Of a DNA stretch of 64,000 bases, positions 17,970-25,734 are shown piece after piece. The position numbers and the translations under genes were made by a program. Source of the stretch: Paenibacillus polygoni (GTDB taxonomy: Bacteria > Bacillota > Bacilli > Paenibacillales > Paenibacillaceae). The notes under the pieces were generated by a model. It did not search any database. It saw only the letters and a list, made by a program, of their open reading frames with translations, and was not told the origin of the DNA. Positions within the stretch are counted from its first letter, which is position 1. Every line of letters begins with the position of its first letter. The DNA is taken from positions 2,613,501 through 2,677,500 of the forward strand of contig NZ_CP127162.1 in assembly GCF_030263935.1 (NCBI RefSeq), written 5' to 3'.

Positions 17970-17984
17970 GAAAACAAAGAGAAC

Positions 17985-18010
17985 AAAAAAGCCGCACAAA
18001 GGCGACTTTT
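17985..18010 (-). terminator. Terminator of the ABC-F gene
   Basis: On the minus strand AAGTCGCC pairs imperfectly with TGCGGCTT and is followed by a T run, about 80 bases past the ABC-F stop codon. Confidence 0.7.
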
Positions 18011-18085
18011 AAAATTTACCAATTATGAAGTTTTGATGAGAATTATGAACAGTTATAGACAAAATCTATATAGGTCCATTTGACC

Positions 18086-19642
18086 TTAAAATACTTTGGT
18101 CGTCCATGATTCGCAGTTCCAAACATCCGTTGCGATATCTTGGTAAAATTCAGGTTCGTGAGAGATCATTAGAATACTGCCTCTATACGCTTTTAGTGCA
18201 CGTTTCAATTCATCCTTAGCATCGACATCCAGATGGTTTGTTGGCTCGTCGAGTACAAGAAGATTCGTTTCACTGTTAATAAGCTTACATAAGCGTACCT
18301 TCGCCTTTTCTCCACCGCTAAGTACAGCAATTTTACTTTCAATATGCTTCGTTGTAAGTCCACATTTAGCTAAAGCGGCACGCACTTCAAATTGAGAATA
18401 TGAAGGGAATCTTTCCCATATTTCCTCAATGCAAGTGTTGTAATTCCCTTCCTTCATTTCCTGCTCAAAATAACCAATTTCAAGGTTATAACCAAGCTCA
18501 ACAGAGCCGGATATTGCAGGAATTTCACCTAAAATACTGCGAAGTAAGGTAGTTTTACCGATTCCGTTCGCACCAACTAAGGCTACTTTTTGTCCTCGTT
18601 CCATTTGAAGATCAAGTGGTCTGGATAGCGGACTATCATATCCAATAACGAGGTCTTTTGTTTCGAATATCATTTTACCGGAAGTTTTAGCTTCTTTGAA
18701 GTTGAACTGTGGCTTCGGTTTTTCCTTCGCCAGTTCAATTACTTCCATCTTATCGAGCTTTTTCTGTCTCGACATCGCCATATTCCGCGTTGCCACACTT
18801 GCTTTGTTACGAGCTACGAAATCCTTCAAACCAGCAATTTCTTGCTGCTGACGGTTATAAGCCGCTTCAAGCTGCTGCTTCCGCATTTCATATACCTGCT
18901 GGAATTGATCATAATCACCAACATATCTGGTTAGCTTCTGATTTTCCATATGGTAGATCAGATTAATTACACTGTTCAAGAATGGAATATCGTGCGAGAT
19001 TAGAATAAACGCATTTTCATATTCCTGCAGATAACGCTTCAACCATTCAATATGCTGCTCATCCAAATAGTTTGTAGGCTCATCGAGGAGCAAAATATCT
19101 GGCTTCTCAAGTAAAAGTTTAGCAAGCAAAATTTTGGTTCTCTGCCCGCCACTCAAATCATTAACGTCCCGATCGAGTCCTATATCAGTAATACCAAGTC
19201 CACGCGCAGTTTCCTGAATCTTCGCATCGATCAAATAGAAATCCTGATTCGTCAATGTGTCCTGAATGGTTCCAACTTCTTCAAGCAGCTTTTCCAGTTC
19301 TTCAGGACTAACCTCGCCCATTTTGTCATACATTTCATTCATTTCTTTCTCAAGATCGAACAAATATTGAAATGCACTGCGAAGAACATCCTGAATCGTC
19401 ATCCCCTTCGTCAGTACAGCATGCTGATCAAGATAACCAACACGCACACGTTTGGACCATTCTACCTTACCTTCATCAGGCTGAAGCTTGTTCGTAACGA
19501 TATTCATAAAGGTCGATTTACCTTCACCGTTAGCTCCAATCAATCCAATATGTTCGCCTTTGAGAAGTCTAAAGGATACATCTTTAAAAATGGCACGATC
19601 GCCAAAACCATGGCTTAAGCCTTCAACATTTAATATACTCAT
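18086..19642 (-). CDS. yfmM: ABC-F family ATPase, YfmM-like
   Basis: Soluble ribosome-associated-type ATPase with two ABC domains and no membrane segments. Domain 1 has GANGEGKST, LSGGQRTKI and the Walker B LLLDEPTNYLDEQH. A charged linker (QLEAAYNRQQQEIAGLKD onward) separates it from domain 2 with GANGIGKTT, LSGGEKAKV and LVLDEPTNHLDVD. At 518 residues from the ATG at 19642 it has the length and, from memory, the sequence of Bacillus subtilis YfmM. I preferred this ATG over the TTG at 19645 because AAAGGTG sits 7 bases upstream. ABC-F proteins act on the translating ribosome, and some protect against antibiotics; nothing here indicates a specific resistance role. It is monocistronic with its own terminator. 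Confidence 0.92.
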   Translation of the reverse strand: MSILNVEGLSHGFGDRAIFKDVSFRLLKGEHIGLIGANGEGKSTFMNIVTNKLQPDEGKVEWSKRVRVGYLDQHAVLTKGMTIQDVLRSAFQYLFDLEKEMNEMYDKMGEVSPEELEKLLEEVGTIQDTLTNQDFYLIDAKIQETARGLGITDIGLDRDVNDLSGGQRTKILLAKLLLEKPDILLLDEPTNYLDEQHIEWLKRYLQEYENAFILISHDIPFLNSVINLIYHMENQKLTRYVGDYDQFQQVYEMRKQQLEAAYNRQQQEIAGLKDFVARNKASVATRNMAMSRQKKLDKMEVIELAKEKPKPQFNFKEAKTSGKMIFETKDLVIGYDSPLSRPLDLQMERGQKVALVGANGIGKTTLLRSILGEIPAISGSVELGYNLEIGYFEQEMKEGNYNTCIEEIWERFPSYSQFEVRAALAKCGLTTKHIESKIAVLSGGEKAKVRLCKLINSETNLLVLDEPTNHLDVDAKDELKRALKAYRGSILMISHEPEFYQDIATDVWNCESWTTKVF

Positions 19643-19800
19643 CAATAGACACCTTTTTCTTGTATTTATCGATCTATTATAAGCATGATAAAGCTAATAT
19701 TTCAATACAAATGGAACATAAGCATGTTTCAAATACCACATGATAAAAGCAGGAAGCTGCTCTTTTATCATAAAAGAGTGCTCCCTGCACATTATCATTC

Positions 19801-20964
19801 TTACTTATTATATTTAACATTAGGTCTTTTATCTTTATGAAGCGCTTTTTCAATAAAGTTATCATCTACATTTAAATGCTCTTTTAATAGGGAAGATGGG
19901 GTTTGAGACATCCACTGATTAAGAGACACATCTGCGAAATGGTCGCTTCTGAACATCTCTAGGAATCTAAGAGGTTTATCACCGGTATTTTGTATATAGT
20001 GACCCATCGCAAACGGCACATAGCCTACATCACCAGCCTGGTAATCATAAGTGCGCGCTTTTCCTCCTGAAGCGAATACCGTCATTCGTCCTTGTCCTTC
20101 AAGATAATACTGCCACTCATCATCGTTAGGATGCCAGTGTAATTCTCTAATCCCTCCAGGCTCAACTTCAACCAATGCCGCAGCAACGGTAGTAGAGACT
20201 TTAAAATTGTTGGAATCCGCGATCCAAACTTTCCCACCGCAAGTTTCTACCGGCTTTTGATTCATTAGCTTAAAGCTGAAGGACTCTTGTACAGCTTCAT
20301 TGACTTCCTTAGGCAGTTCATTGACAATGGGACCGGGCACTTCGCCTTGGTACATATATACTTCTTTTTCTGGTATTTTATCAAAAGATTCTTCACATAT
20401 ACCAAAGTTAGCGGCCAGGATTTCTTTTGGAGTGTGAGCCATCCAGTCTGTAAGGGAGAATGTACTGTTTTCAGAGAAACTTCCATCATCAAAAACAAGA
20501 ATGAACTCAACTCCTTCGCTTAGTCCTTTAATTGAGTGAGGAATACCTGAAGGGAAATACCATAGATCGCCTTCCTCTACATCATCAACAAATATGTTAC
20601 CGTCAGGATTAATAGCAGTAATTCTTGCTGAGCCTTTAATTATAAAGGACCATTCTGCTTCCTTATGCCAATGAAGCTCCCTTACACCACCTGGCTCCAA
20701 ATGCATATTCACACCGGCAATTTTTTTAGATGCCGGCATTTCACGAATTGTAACTTCACGTGACCAGCCTCCATGCTCAACTCGCATATGAGAATCAGCA
20801 TAAGAATATTTCAAGTTCGGCATCGTACCGTTATCTGTATCTGGTGGAACGAGAATATCAGGGTTTTGTAAATCTCTTTCAATATTGCGTGCTCCCCAAA
20901 TGTCGCCACCTTTGTCTCCTTTTTTCGGCTGAGGGATGTTTCCATTCATTGTTTTATTCATCAT
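19801..20964 (-). CDS. oxdC: Oxalate decarboxylase, bicupin, manganese-dependent
   Basis: Converts oxalate to formate and CO2. It has two cupin domains, each with a metal site: His98, His100, Glu104 and His143 in the first (RELHWHKEAEW and FPSGIPHSI), and RELHWHPNDDEW with PFAMGHYIQ in the second. The lid loop SENST (Glu165) is the feature that distinguishes decarboxylase from oxidase activity. The 387-residue length and sequence follow Bacillus subtilis OxdC. There is no signal peptide, so it acts in the cytoplasm. It is the third gene of a unit with the gamma-glutamyltransferase-fold enzyme 47 bases upstream and an NCS2-type permease, which may supply its oxalate. AGGTGAT precedes the ATG pair at 20964/20961. 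Confidence 0.95.
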   Translation of the reverse strand: MMNKTMNGNIPQPKKGDKGGDIWGARNIERDLQNPDILVPPDTDNGTMPNLKYSYADSHMRVEHGGWSREVTIREMPASKKIAGVNMHLEPGGVRELHWHKEAEWSFIIKGSARITAINPDGNIFVDDVEEGDLWYFPSGIPHSIKGLSEGVEFILVFDDGSFSENSTFSLTDWMAHTPKEILAANFGICEESFDKIPEKEVYMYQGEVPGPIVNELPKEVNEAVQESFSFKLMNQKPVETCGGKVWIADSNNFKVSTTVAAALVEVEPGGIRELHWHPNDDEWQYYLEGQGRMTVFASGGKARTYDYQAGDVGYVPFAMGHYIQNTGDKPLRFLEMFRSDHFADVSLNQWMSQTPSSLLKEHLNVDDNFIEKALHKDKRPNVKYNK

Positions 20965-21011
20965 AAAAAGATCACCTATCCTTTTTTTGATTTTTAATAC
21001 TTTGAAATGTA

Positions 21012-22643
21012 CTAGTCGCCAGTCGCCAGTCCATTTGCTCTCGGATCAGCACCTGCTTCTAAATGATCAGGCCAAATCCGTATCGCTTGAGCATGTCCCA
21101 TCAAATCGCTAAAATTCTCAATAATTTCTACATTATCGTGGCCTAGTTCACGTAATTTCTCAGCTAATTTATGATTATATCGACCTTCAAGCCGAAGACC
21201 TCGCACGTGATCTCCCCACGTCCGCCCTAGAAGCCATCGGGGCGCATCAATAGCTTCCTGAACTGTATAACCTTGATCAATGACCCTCATCGTAATAAGT
21301 GCTTGAGTTTGCGGTTCTCCGTCACCGCCCATGGCACCTAGAACCATCTCAGGCTTGTCGTCCTTCATAACCATCGAGCAGGTTAATGTATGCGCTGGGC
21401 GTTTATTTGGCTCAAGGTTATCACGTGAATTCGAATTTAAAGAGAAATGAGTTCCACGGTTCTGGAGAAGAATGCCAGTATCGCCCGCCACAAGACCTGA
21501 ACCCCATTCCCAATAAAGGCTCTGAATGACACCAACTGCATTTCCATCCTTATCCACCGCACAGCTAAAAGTCGTATCACCCTTTTTCCCCATTCCTTGT
21601 TCAGGTGGTCCTAAGGAAGGGTCATATAAACGTTTAACTCGATCCTTGAGATATTCTTTGCTGAGTAAGGTATCCATAGGAATATGATTAAAGTCTGGAT
21701 CGTCTAAGTAAGTATCCCGATCAATAAAAGAAAAAGCTGTGGCACGAGTAAAAGCGTCGATAAACTTGGCCTCATCCTTTGCCAGCTCCTTGATATCCAG
21801 CTGTTCCATCATCCCAAGAATCTGCAAGGTTACGAACCCTGCTGAGTTGGGTGGTGGAGCAATTACCTTTCGATCTCGGTAACCAATCTGTAAGGGTTCA
21901 TTCCAATCTGCTTTATGATTAGCAAAGTCTTCTTTTGTTAAGAAGCCTCCTTGTTCTTGTAAGAAACTGCAGATTTGCTCCGCTATCTCACCTTTATAAA
22001 AGGCATCTGCACCATCTTCAGCAATTAGCTCAAGCGTCCTTGCTAAGTTCGGATTGTTCATAATATCTCCTGACACAAATGGGGCAACCCCATTCTTTAA
22101 GAAGGTTTGAGCCGTTGTAGGATATGTTCTAAGCAGATCGAGAGCAAATTCAGAAAATCTGGCCACAGAGTCCTCTACAGGAAATCCGTTTTTTGCATAG
22201 TCGATTGCAGGCTCTAGACACTTGGCAAGAGATACCTTTCCAAACCTCTGATGGGCTTCAATCCAGCCACTAACGGCTCCAGGGACGGTAATAGCTGCCT
22301 TTGGGCCTCTTATATCAATCCCCTCATTCTTCGAGTATTCTGTGATAGAGACCTTAGACCCAGACCTTCCCGATGCATTTAATGAATGTGTTTTTCCGGT
22401 TTTCGCATCATAGATCAACCAGAATGAATCTCCACCAGCACCGGTCATATGCGGGAAAACAACGCTCAACACGCTGTTAGCCGCAACCATAGCATCCACT
22501 GCACTGCCACCTTCATTTAGTATACGGTTAGCGGCCATGGACGCTAAATTGCTCGGTGTCGCTACTGCTGACTTTCTTGCAATGTAAGATCTTCCATAAC
22601 GAGGATCAATTTCACGTCCTACCATGTAAGATTTATTATCCAT
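21012..22643 (-). CDS. Cytoplasmic gamma-glutamyltransferase-family amidohydrolase (YwrD/HpxW-like)
   Basis: Ntn-hydrolase of the gamma-glutamyltranspeptidase fold, 543 residues, expected to self-cleave before the nucleophile Thr357 in GDTTFSCAVDKDGNAVG. Other family marks are GGSAVDAMVAAN, TGAGGDSFWLI and GAMGGDGEPQTQ. It lacks a signal peptide, unlike secreted glutathione-degrading GGTs. Relatives include Bacillus subtilis YwrD and Klebsiella HpxW, an oxamate amidohydrolase that makes oxalate and ammonia. The oxalate decarboxylase gene starts 47 bases downstream, which favours an oxamate- or oxalurate-type substrate. That assignment is inferred from context. GGGAAGGTGAG precedes the ATG. 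Confidence 0.88.
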   Translation of the reverse strand: MDNKSYMVGREIDPRYGRSYIARKSAVATPSNLASMAANRILNEGGSAVDAMVAANSVLSVVFPHMTGAGGDSFWLIYDAKTGKTHSLNASGRSGSKVSITEYSKNEGIDIRGPKAAITVPGAVSGWIEAHQRFGKVSLAKCLEPAIDYAKNGFPVEDSVARFSEFALDLLRTYPTTAQTFLKNGVAPFVSGDIMNNPNLARTLELIAEDGADAFYKGEIAEQICSFLQEQGGFLTKEDFANHKADWNEPLQIGYRDRKVIAPPPNSAGFVTLQILGMMEQLDIKELAKDEAKFIDAFTRATAFSFIDRDTYLDDPDFNHIPMDTLLSKEYLKDRVKRLYDPSLGPPEQGMGKKGDTTFSCAVDKDGNAVGVIQSLYWEWGSGLVAGDTGILLQNRGTHFSLNSNSRDNLEPNKRPAHTLTCSMVMKDDKPEMVLGAMGGDGEPQTQALITMRVIDQGYTVQEAIDAPRWLLGRTWGDHVRGLRLEGRYNHKLAEKLRELGHDNVEIIENFSDLMGHAQAIRIWPDHLEAGADPRANGLATGD

Positions 22644-22717
22644 CTGCTCACCTTCCCTAAATTAGAGTTGCTTCTTCAGTGGGCTAGAAGCACTAATTAG
22701 TCCTTTAACCAATTCAT

Positions 22718-24046
22718 TTATTCTAAAACTTTTTTATCCATTTTTTCCTGGATACGATCCCAATTCATAATATTTTCCAAAATTAAGGACAGAGTGATTC
22801 CTACAAGAAGACCATTACTAATAAAAGGCTGAATAAAACTAGGAAAAGAAGAGAAGTATTCGCTTGGGAGTGTCATAACGACAACAGCCAAAAATATAGG
22901 AACCGCACACCGGTATATATTTCGTTTATTTAATGGCACTTTTTCGAAAAATTCAAAGGACGATAATAACAGCTGTAAATAAGATACAAACAAAACTGTG
23001 CTGCCTACACTTAAGGGGATATCCGAGAAGAAATGAGCCACAGGCGGAATGACACCCATAAGTAAAAATAGGAAACCTCCAATAATAAACGGCAGCCGAT
23101 TTATAATTCCTGCTTGCTTCAAAAAGCCAATGGAGGATACGAAAGGTGCATACGGAACAAGTCCGAGCACACCACTGATCGCAGTGAAGAACCCAGAAAT
23201 CATTAAACTAGCACGATATTGTTTCTTGCTTGTTTCTTTTTTATATAACCCTTCTGTTCCCTTCAATGCACCAAAAGTATTTGCTAAATTTAATATTCCT
23301 GTAATGACAGCTACAATGATAATTCCGACATTCCAGGCTGGATTACCAAGTGAGAACCATTCAAAATGAAATGAGGCACTATTCTTAATCGTCTCTTCTT
23401 CTCCCAAAAAAATACTGTAAACACCCCACCCAACAACAATCCCTAACAGAAGTGAATACTTACTAATCTTGCTCGGCATCATTACATTCACAATGATGAT
23501 CAAGAGCATCATGATCATAGATATAAGTGAAATATTTAGATCTATACGAGCATGATCCGGAGCATTTCCCATTGGAATACCTAGCATCCCCTTGAGGAAG
23601 ATTTGAATGAGCTGAAATCCAAAGATCATCATAAACACGCCCATCACAGCCGGTTTGAATAATCTGGAAAGCAAAGAGCCTAATCCAAATACACCTGTTA
23701 ACACGGTTAATAACGCAGAAATCAATACTCCGACGGTTAAACTCCCACCTAATTCTGCTAACGAAATCCCTTGGGAAGTGGCGATGCTAACTGTAGTTAG
23801 AATCATTCCCCACCATAAACCAGATTGACCCTCGAGGATCGCACGCTTATGTCCCCAAAAAGCTTGGGCTATACATGCTGCACCCGTTACTACAAAAGAA
23901 TATTGTAAAGTGGTCATGATGGTATTATCTGATAAGTCAAAGGCCTTACCAATGGTTAGTGGGATAATCACGATATTCGCAAAAATAAAAAAAAACCATT
24001 GAAACCCAGCTAACCAGTTTTCTGATTTTTGAAGATCTTTAAACAT
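22718..24046 (-). CDS. NCS2-type permease with atypical substrate-site motifs
   Basis: Integral membrane transporter of 442 residues with about 12-14 hydrophobic segments, resembling uracil/xanthine permeases: GQSGLWWGMIL, FKPAVMGVFMMIFGFQLIQ and FTAISGVLGLVPYAP. Where the E. coli uracil permease UraA has the substrate-binding glutamates (EHIGH and TTYGENIG regions), this protein appears to have NLAN and APFVSSIG, so a classical nucleobase may not be the substrate. The ATG at 24046 is preferred because GAGGAGGAG lies about 5 bases upstream; the ATG at 24061 is at the edge of that site. First gene of the unit with the GGT-fold enzyme and oxalate decarboxylase. A strong inverted repeat lies in its leader. 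Confidence 0.85.
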   Translation of the reverse strand: MFKDLQKSENWLAGFQWFFFIFANIVIIPLTIGKAFDLSDNTIMTTLQYSFVVTGAACIAQAFWGHKRAILEGQSGLWWGMILTTVSIATSQGISLAELGGSLTVGVLISALLTVLTGVFGLGSLLSRLFKPAVMGVFMMIFGFQLIQIFLKGMLGIPMGNAPDHARIDLNISLISMIMMLLIIIVNVMMPSKISKYSLLLGIVVGWGVYSIFLGEEETIKNSASFHFEWFSLGNPAWNVGIIIVAVITGILNLANTFGALKGTEGLYKKETSKKQYRASLMISGFFTAISGVLGLVPYAPFVSSIGFLKQAGIINRLPFIIGGFLFLLMGVIPPVAHFFSDIPLSVGSTVLFVSYLQLLLSSFEFFEKVPLNKRNIYRCAVPIFLAVVVMTLPSEYFSSFPSFIQPFISNGLLVGITLSLILENIMNWDRIQEKMDKKVLE

Positions 24047-24084
24047 TATTCTCCTCCTCATGTGATCCGGCTGAAATAAGAATA

Positions 24085-24109
24085 AAACGTTGTCTTAAAG
24101 ACAACGTTT
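24085..24109. promoter_or_regulatory. Inverted repeat in the leader of the permease-oxdC operon
   Basis: Two 12-base arms (24085-24096 AAACGTTGTCTT and 24098-24109 AAGACAACGTTT) form a near-perfect palindrome about 40 bases upstream of the permease start. It could be a dimeric repressor operator, or an attenuator, since TTTTATTCTTATTT follows on the minus strand. Confidence 0.6.
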
Positions 24110-24315
24110 ATTAACATATATTAACTTACAGGTTATAAATTACTTACCCACTTTATGTAAAATCATGTCATAATATAATAAATCATGAATATACCCATAT
24201 AGTTGAGACTTATTAAGTCGACTGATTCTATTATAAAATTTCCAATTATCGTTCTAGCGAAGCTGTCCCCATTACACAGCTTACTCATCTCACCATCGAA
24301 ATGGTACCTCTGTAA

Positions 24316-24747
24316 TTATTCGTTTAATTTCTGACTGTTTTCGCCAGTACTAATTTTATAATCGACCAAATAATAATTAGCCCCGGCAGTATCGTTTCTA
24401 AAATATAGTTCGACGTTGTCCTCTTTCGGTCCTACGCTGCATAATCTTATAGTTAGCTCGAAGTATTTCCCGCCACTCATTGCATCTACATTGATGCTTC
24501 TCTTTTCACTCTGATCTATCATGGCTTCGAGCTGCTGAATATTTGATATCTCTGTACATCCAACCATAACATATTCTGTTTTATATATACGTTTGAGTGC
24601 TCCAGTTATGTTGGAATGAAGCTGTTGCAACAAAGCTTCCTCAAGCTGTTTTTCCCTTACCTCTGAGTTTGAAGCTAACGAAAGAGTTGGAATACTACAA
24701 AGAACACTCATTAAGATGACAAGAAGCACACAATGTTTGATTTTCAA
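24316..24747 (-). CDS. Secreted DUF3888-like protein
   Basis: Small exported protein of about 143 residues. A signal peptide (KIKHCVLLVILMS through LSLASNS) precedes a mature domain with KQLEEALLQQLHSNI, YVMVGCTEI and VELYFRNDTAGANYYLVDYKI, which I associate with the uncharacterised DUF3888 family. I favour a TTG start at 24747, with AAAGG 9 bases upstream, because the ATG at 24756 directly abuts that Shine-Dalgarno sequence. No function is known. A decayed partial copy lies at 17485-17815, which shows the family has duplicated locally. No partner gene is in the same orientation nearby. Confidence 0.65.
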   Translation of the reverse strand: MKIKHCVLLVILMSVLCSIPTLSLASNSEVREKQLEEALLQQLHSNITGALKRIYKTEYVMVGCTEISNIQQLEAMIDQSEKRSINVDAMSGGKYFELTIRLCSVGPKEDNVELYFRNDTAGANYYLVDYKISTGENSQKLNE

Positions 24748-25089
24748 ATGAAACATCCTTTTTAAATATACGGTGCTTCATTTATATGGAATTTATACAA
24801 GCCATACGTTTATTTCTCAATCAATCTAGAAAGTTAACATACCAAAAAGCAACTGATCGCACTGACCCGTTGCTCTGTTTATATTCTAATCCTCTCAGAC
24901 GAAATCATCCCTCTACGGTGATTCGAGTAGTGACGAGCCCAAAACACTCTACCCCTCATATGTAAAAAAAAAACAAAAAAAATATACATATGGCTCAATA
25001 ATTGATATATACTATATATACGAAAGAAGCAATGTCGGTACTTTTTGCTAATAAGAATTTCATTCTACTTCAAAGACAGGTGAATCATA
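24748..25089. other. AT-rich intergenic region with orphan hairpin
   Basis: This stretch between divergent genes contains a hairpin around 24846-24876 (GCAACTGATC arm) with short T tracts on both strands, a poly-A tract at 24964-24981, and an AT-rich region that probably holds the promoter of the HExxH gene. The part up to 24965 is duplicated at 17619-17815. I see no gene here. Confidence 0.6.
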
Positions 25090-25542
25090 CTGAACATAGA
25101 ACTATTTAATCAGGCTGTAACTGAGCTGCTCGAACGCTCAGGCAGTCTTGCGCTTGTCCAGATTGAATCTACTTTCCCGGACAATCGCCTCGTTGGCGGC
25201 AAATATCACATGAGTAGTCATACTGTGTACCTATATCAAAAAGAAATTATGGAGCAATGCAGAATGTTATTCGGCTCTCTCGCTCCCTTACAATCCTATA
25301 TTTCTGTCATTCTAGCTCATGAATTGGGTCATGCTGAGGATGCAGAACTGGAACATCTATCAGGCCTTCTTGATGGGCCTCTCACTGTATCTGAACAAGC
25401 TGAAATCCGGCTGCGCATTGAAGAGAATGCTTGGCGTTATGCGGAATCACTACTCTGGGACATAGATCCCGTTTTCTTGCATACCATCATTGACGAATCC
25501 CTATACAGTTACCATCAAGCGATCGAACCACATATCGCTTAA
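25090..25542 (+). CDS. Small HExxH-motif protein (putative zinc metallopeptidase), non-ATG start
   Basis: Soluble protein of about 150 residues. The sequence ILAHELGHAED contains the zinc-binding HExxH motif (25318-25332), and Glu residues downstream (EDAELEH) could supply the third ligand. It lacks a signal peptide and membrane segments. The first ATG (25210) leaves out 40 codons that read as a sensible amphipathic N terminus (NIELFNQAVTELLERSGSLA). The frame opens after a stop at 25081-25083, and the only early candidates are CTG at 25090, with AGGTGA 6 bases upstream, or neighbouring ATC/ATA codons. I do not recognise a family; the motif is shared with ImmA/IrrE-type proteases. A terminator follows. 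Confidence 0.65.
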   Translation: MNIELFNQAVTELLERSGSLALVQIESTFPDNRLVGGKYHMSSHTVYLYQKEIMEQCRMLFGSLAPLQSYISVILAHELGHAEDAELEHLSGLLDGPLTVSEQAEIRLRIEENAWRYAESLLWDIDPVFLHTIIDESLYSYHQAIEPHIA

Positions 25543-25570
25543 TGTAATCCATGATATAGTTTTATTAAAT

Positions 25571-25613
25571 ACAAGGTCATTCTTCCCTGCTCATAGGAAA
25601 GATTTGACCTTGT
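25571..25613 (+). terminator. Terminator of the HExxH gene
   Basis: ACAAGGTCA (25571-25579) pairs with TGACCTTGT (25605-25613), with an additional inner TCTTCC/GGAAAG pairing, followed by a run of T on the plus strand. Confidence 0.9.
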
Positions 25614-25734
25614 TTTTTTCTTTGACAACACTTCAGGCATCTATATACATCCAATTTAATAAACTTCATGATTAGACAATGAATGTAACATCTATCTCTT
25701 TACTTACCCTCTCTACGAGCTTTCAAACATAATT

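Noticed and set aside
24047..24300. Purine riboswitch upstream of the NCS2-type permease
   Set aside because: The conserved purine-aptamer sequence blocks are not present; only the palindrome at 24085-24109 stands out.
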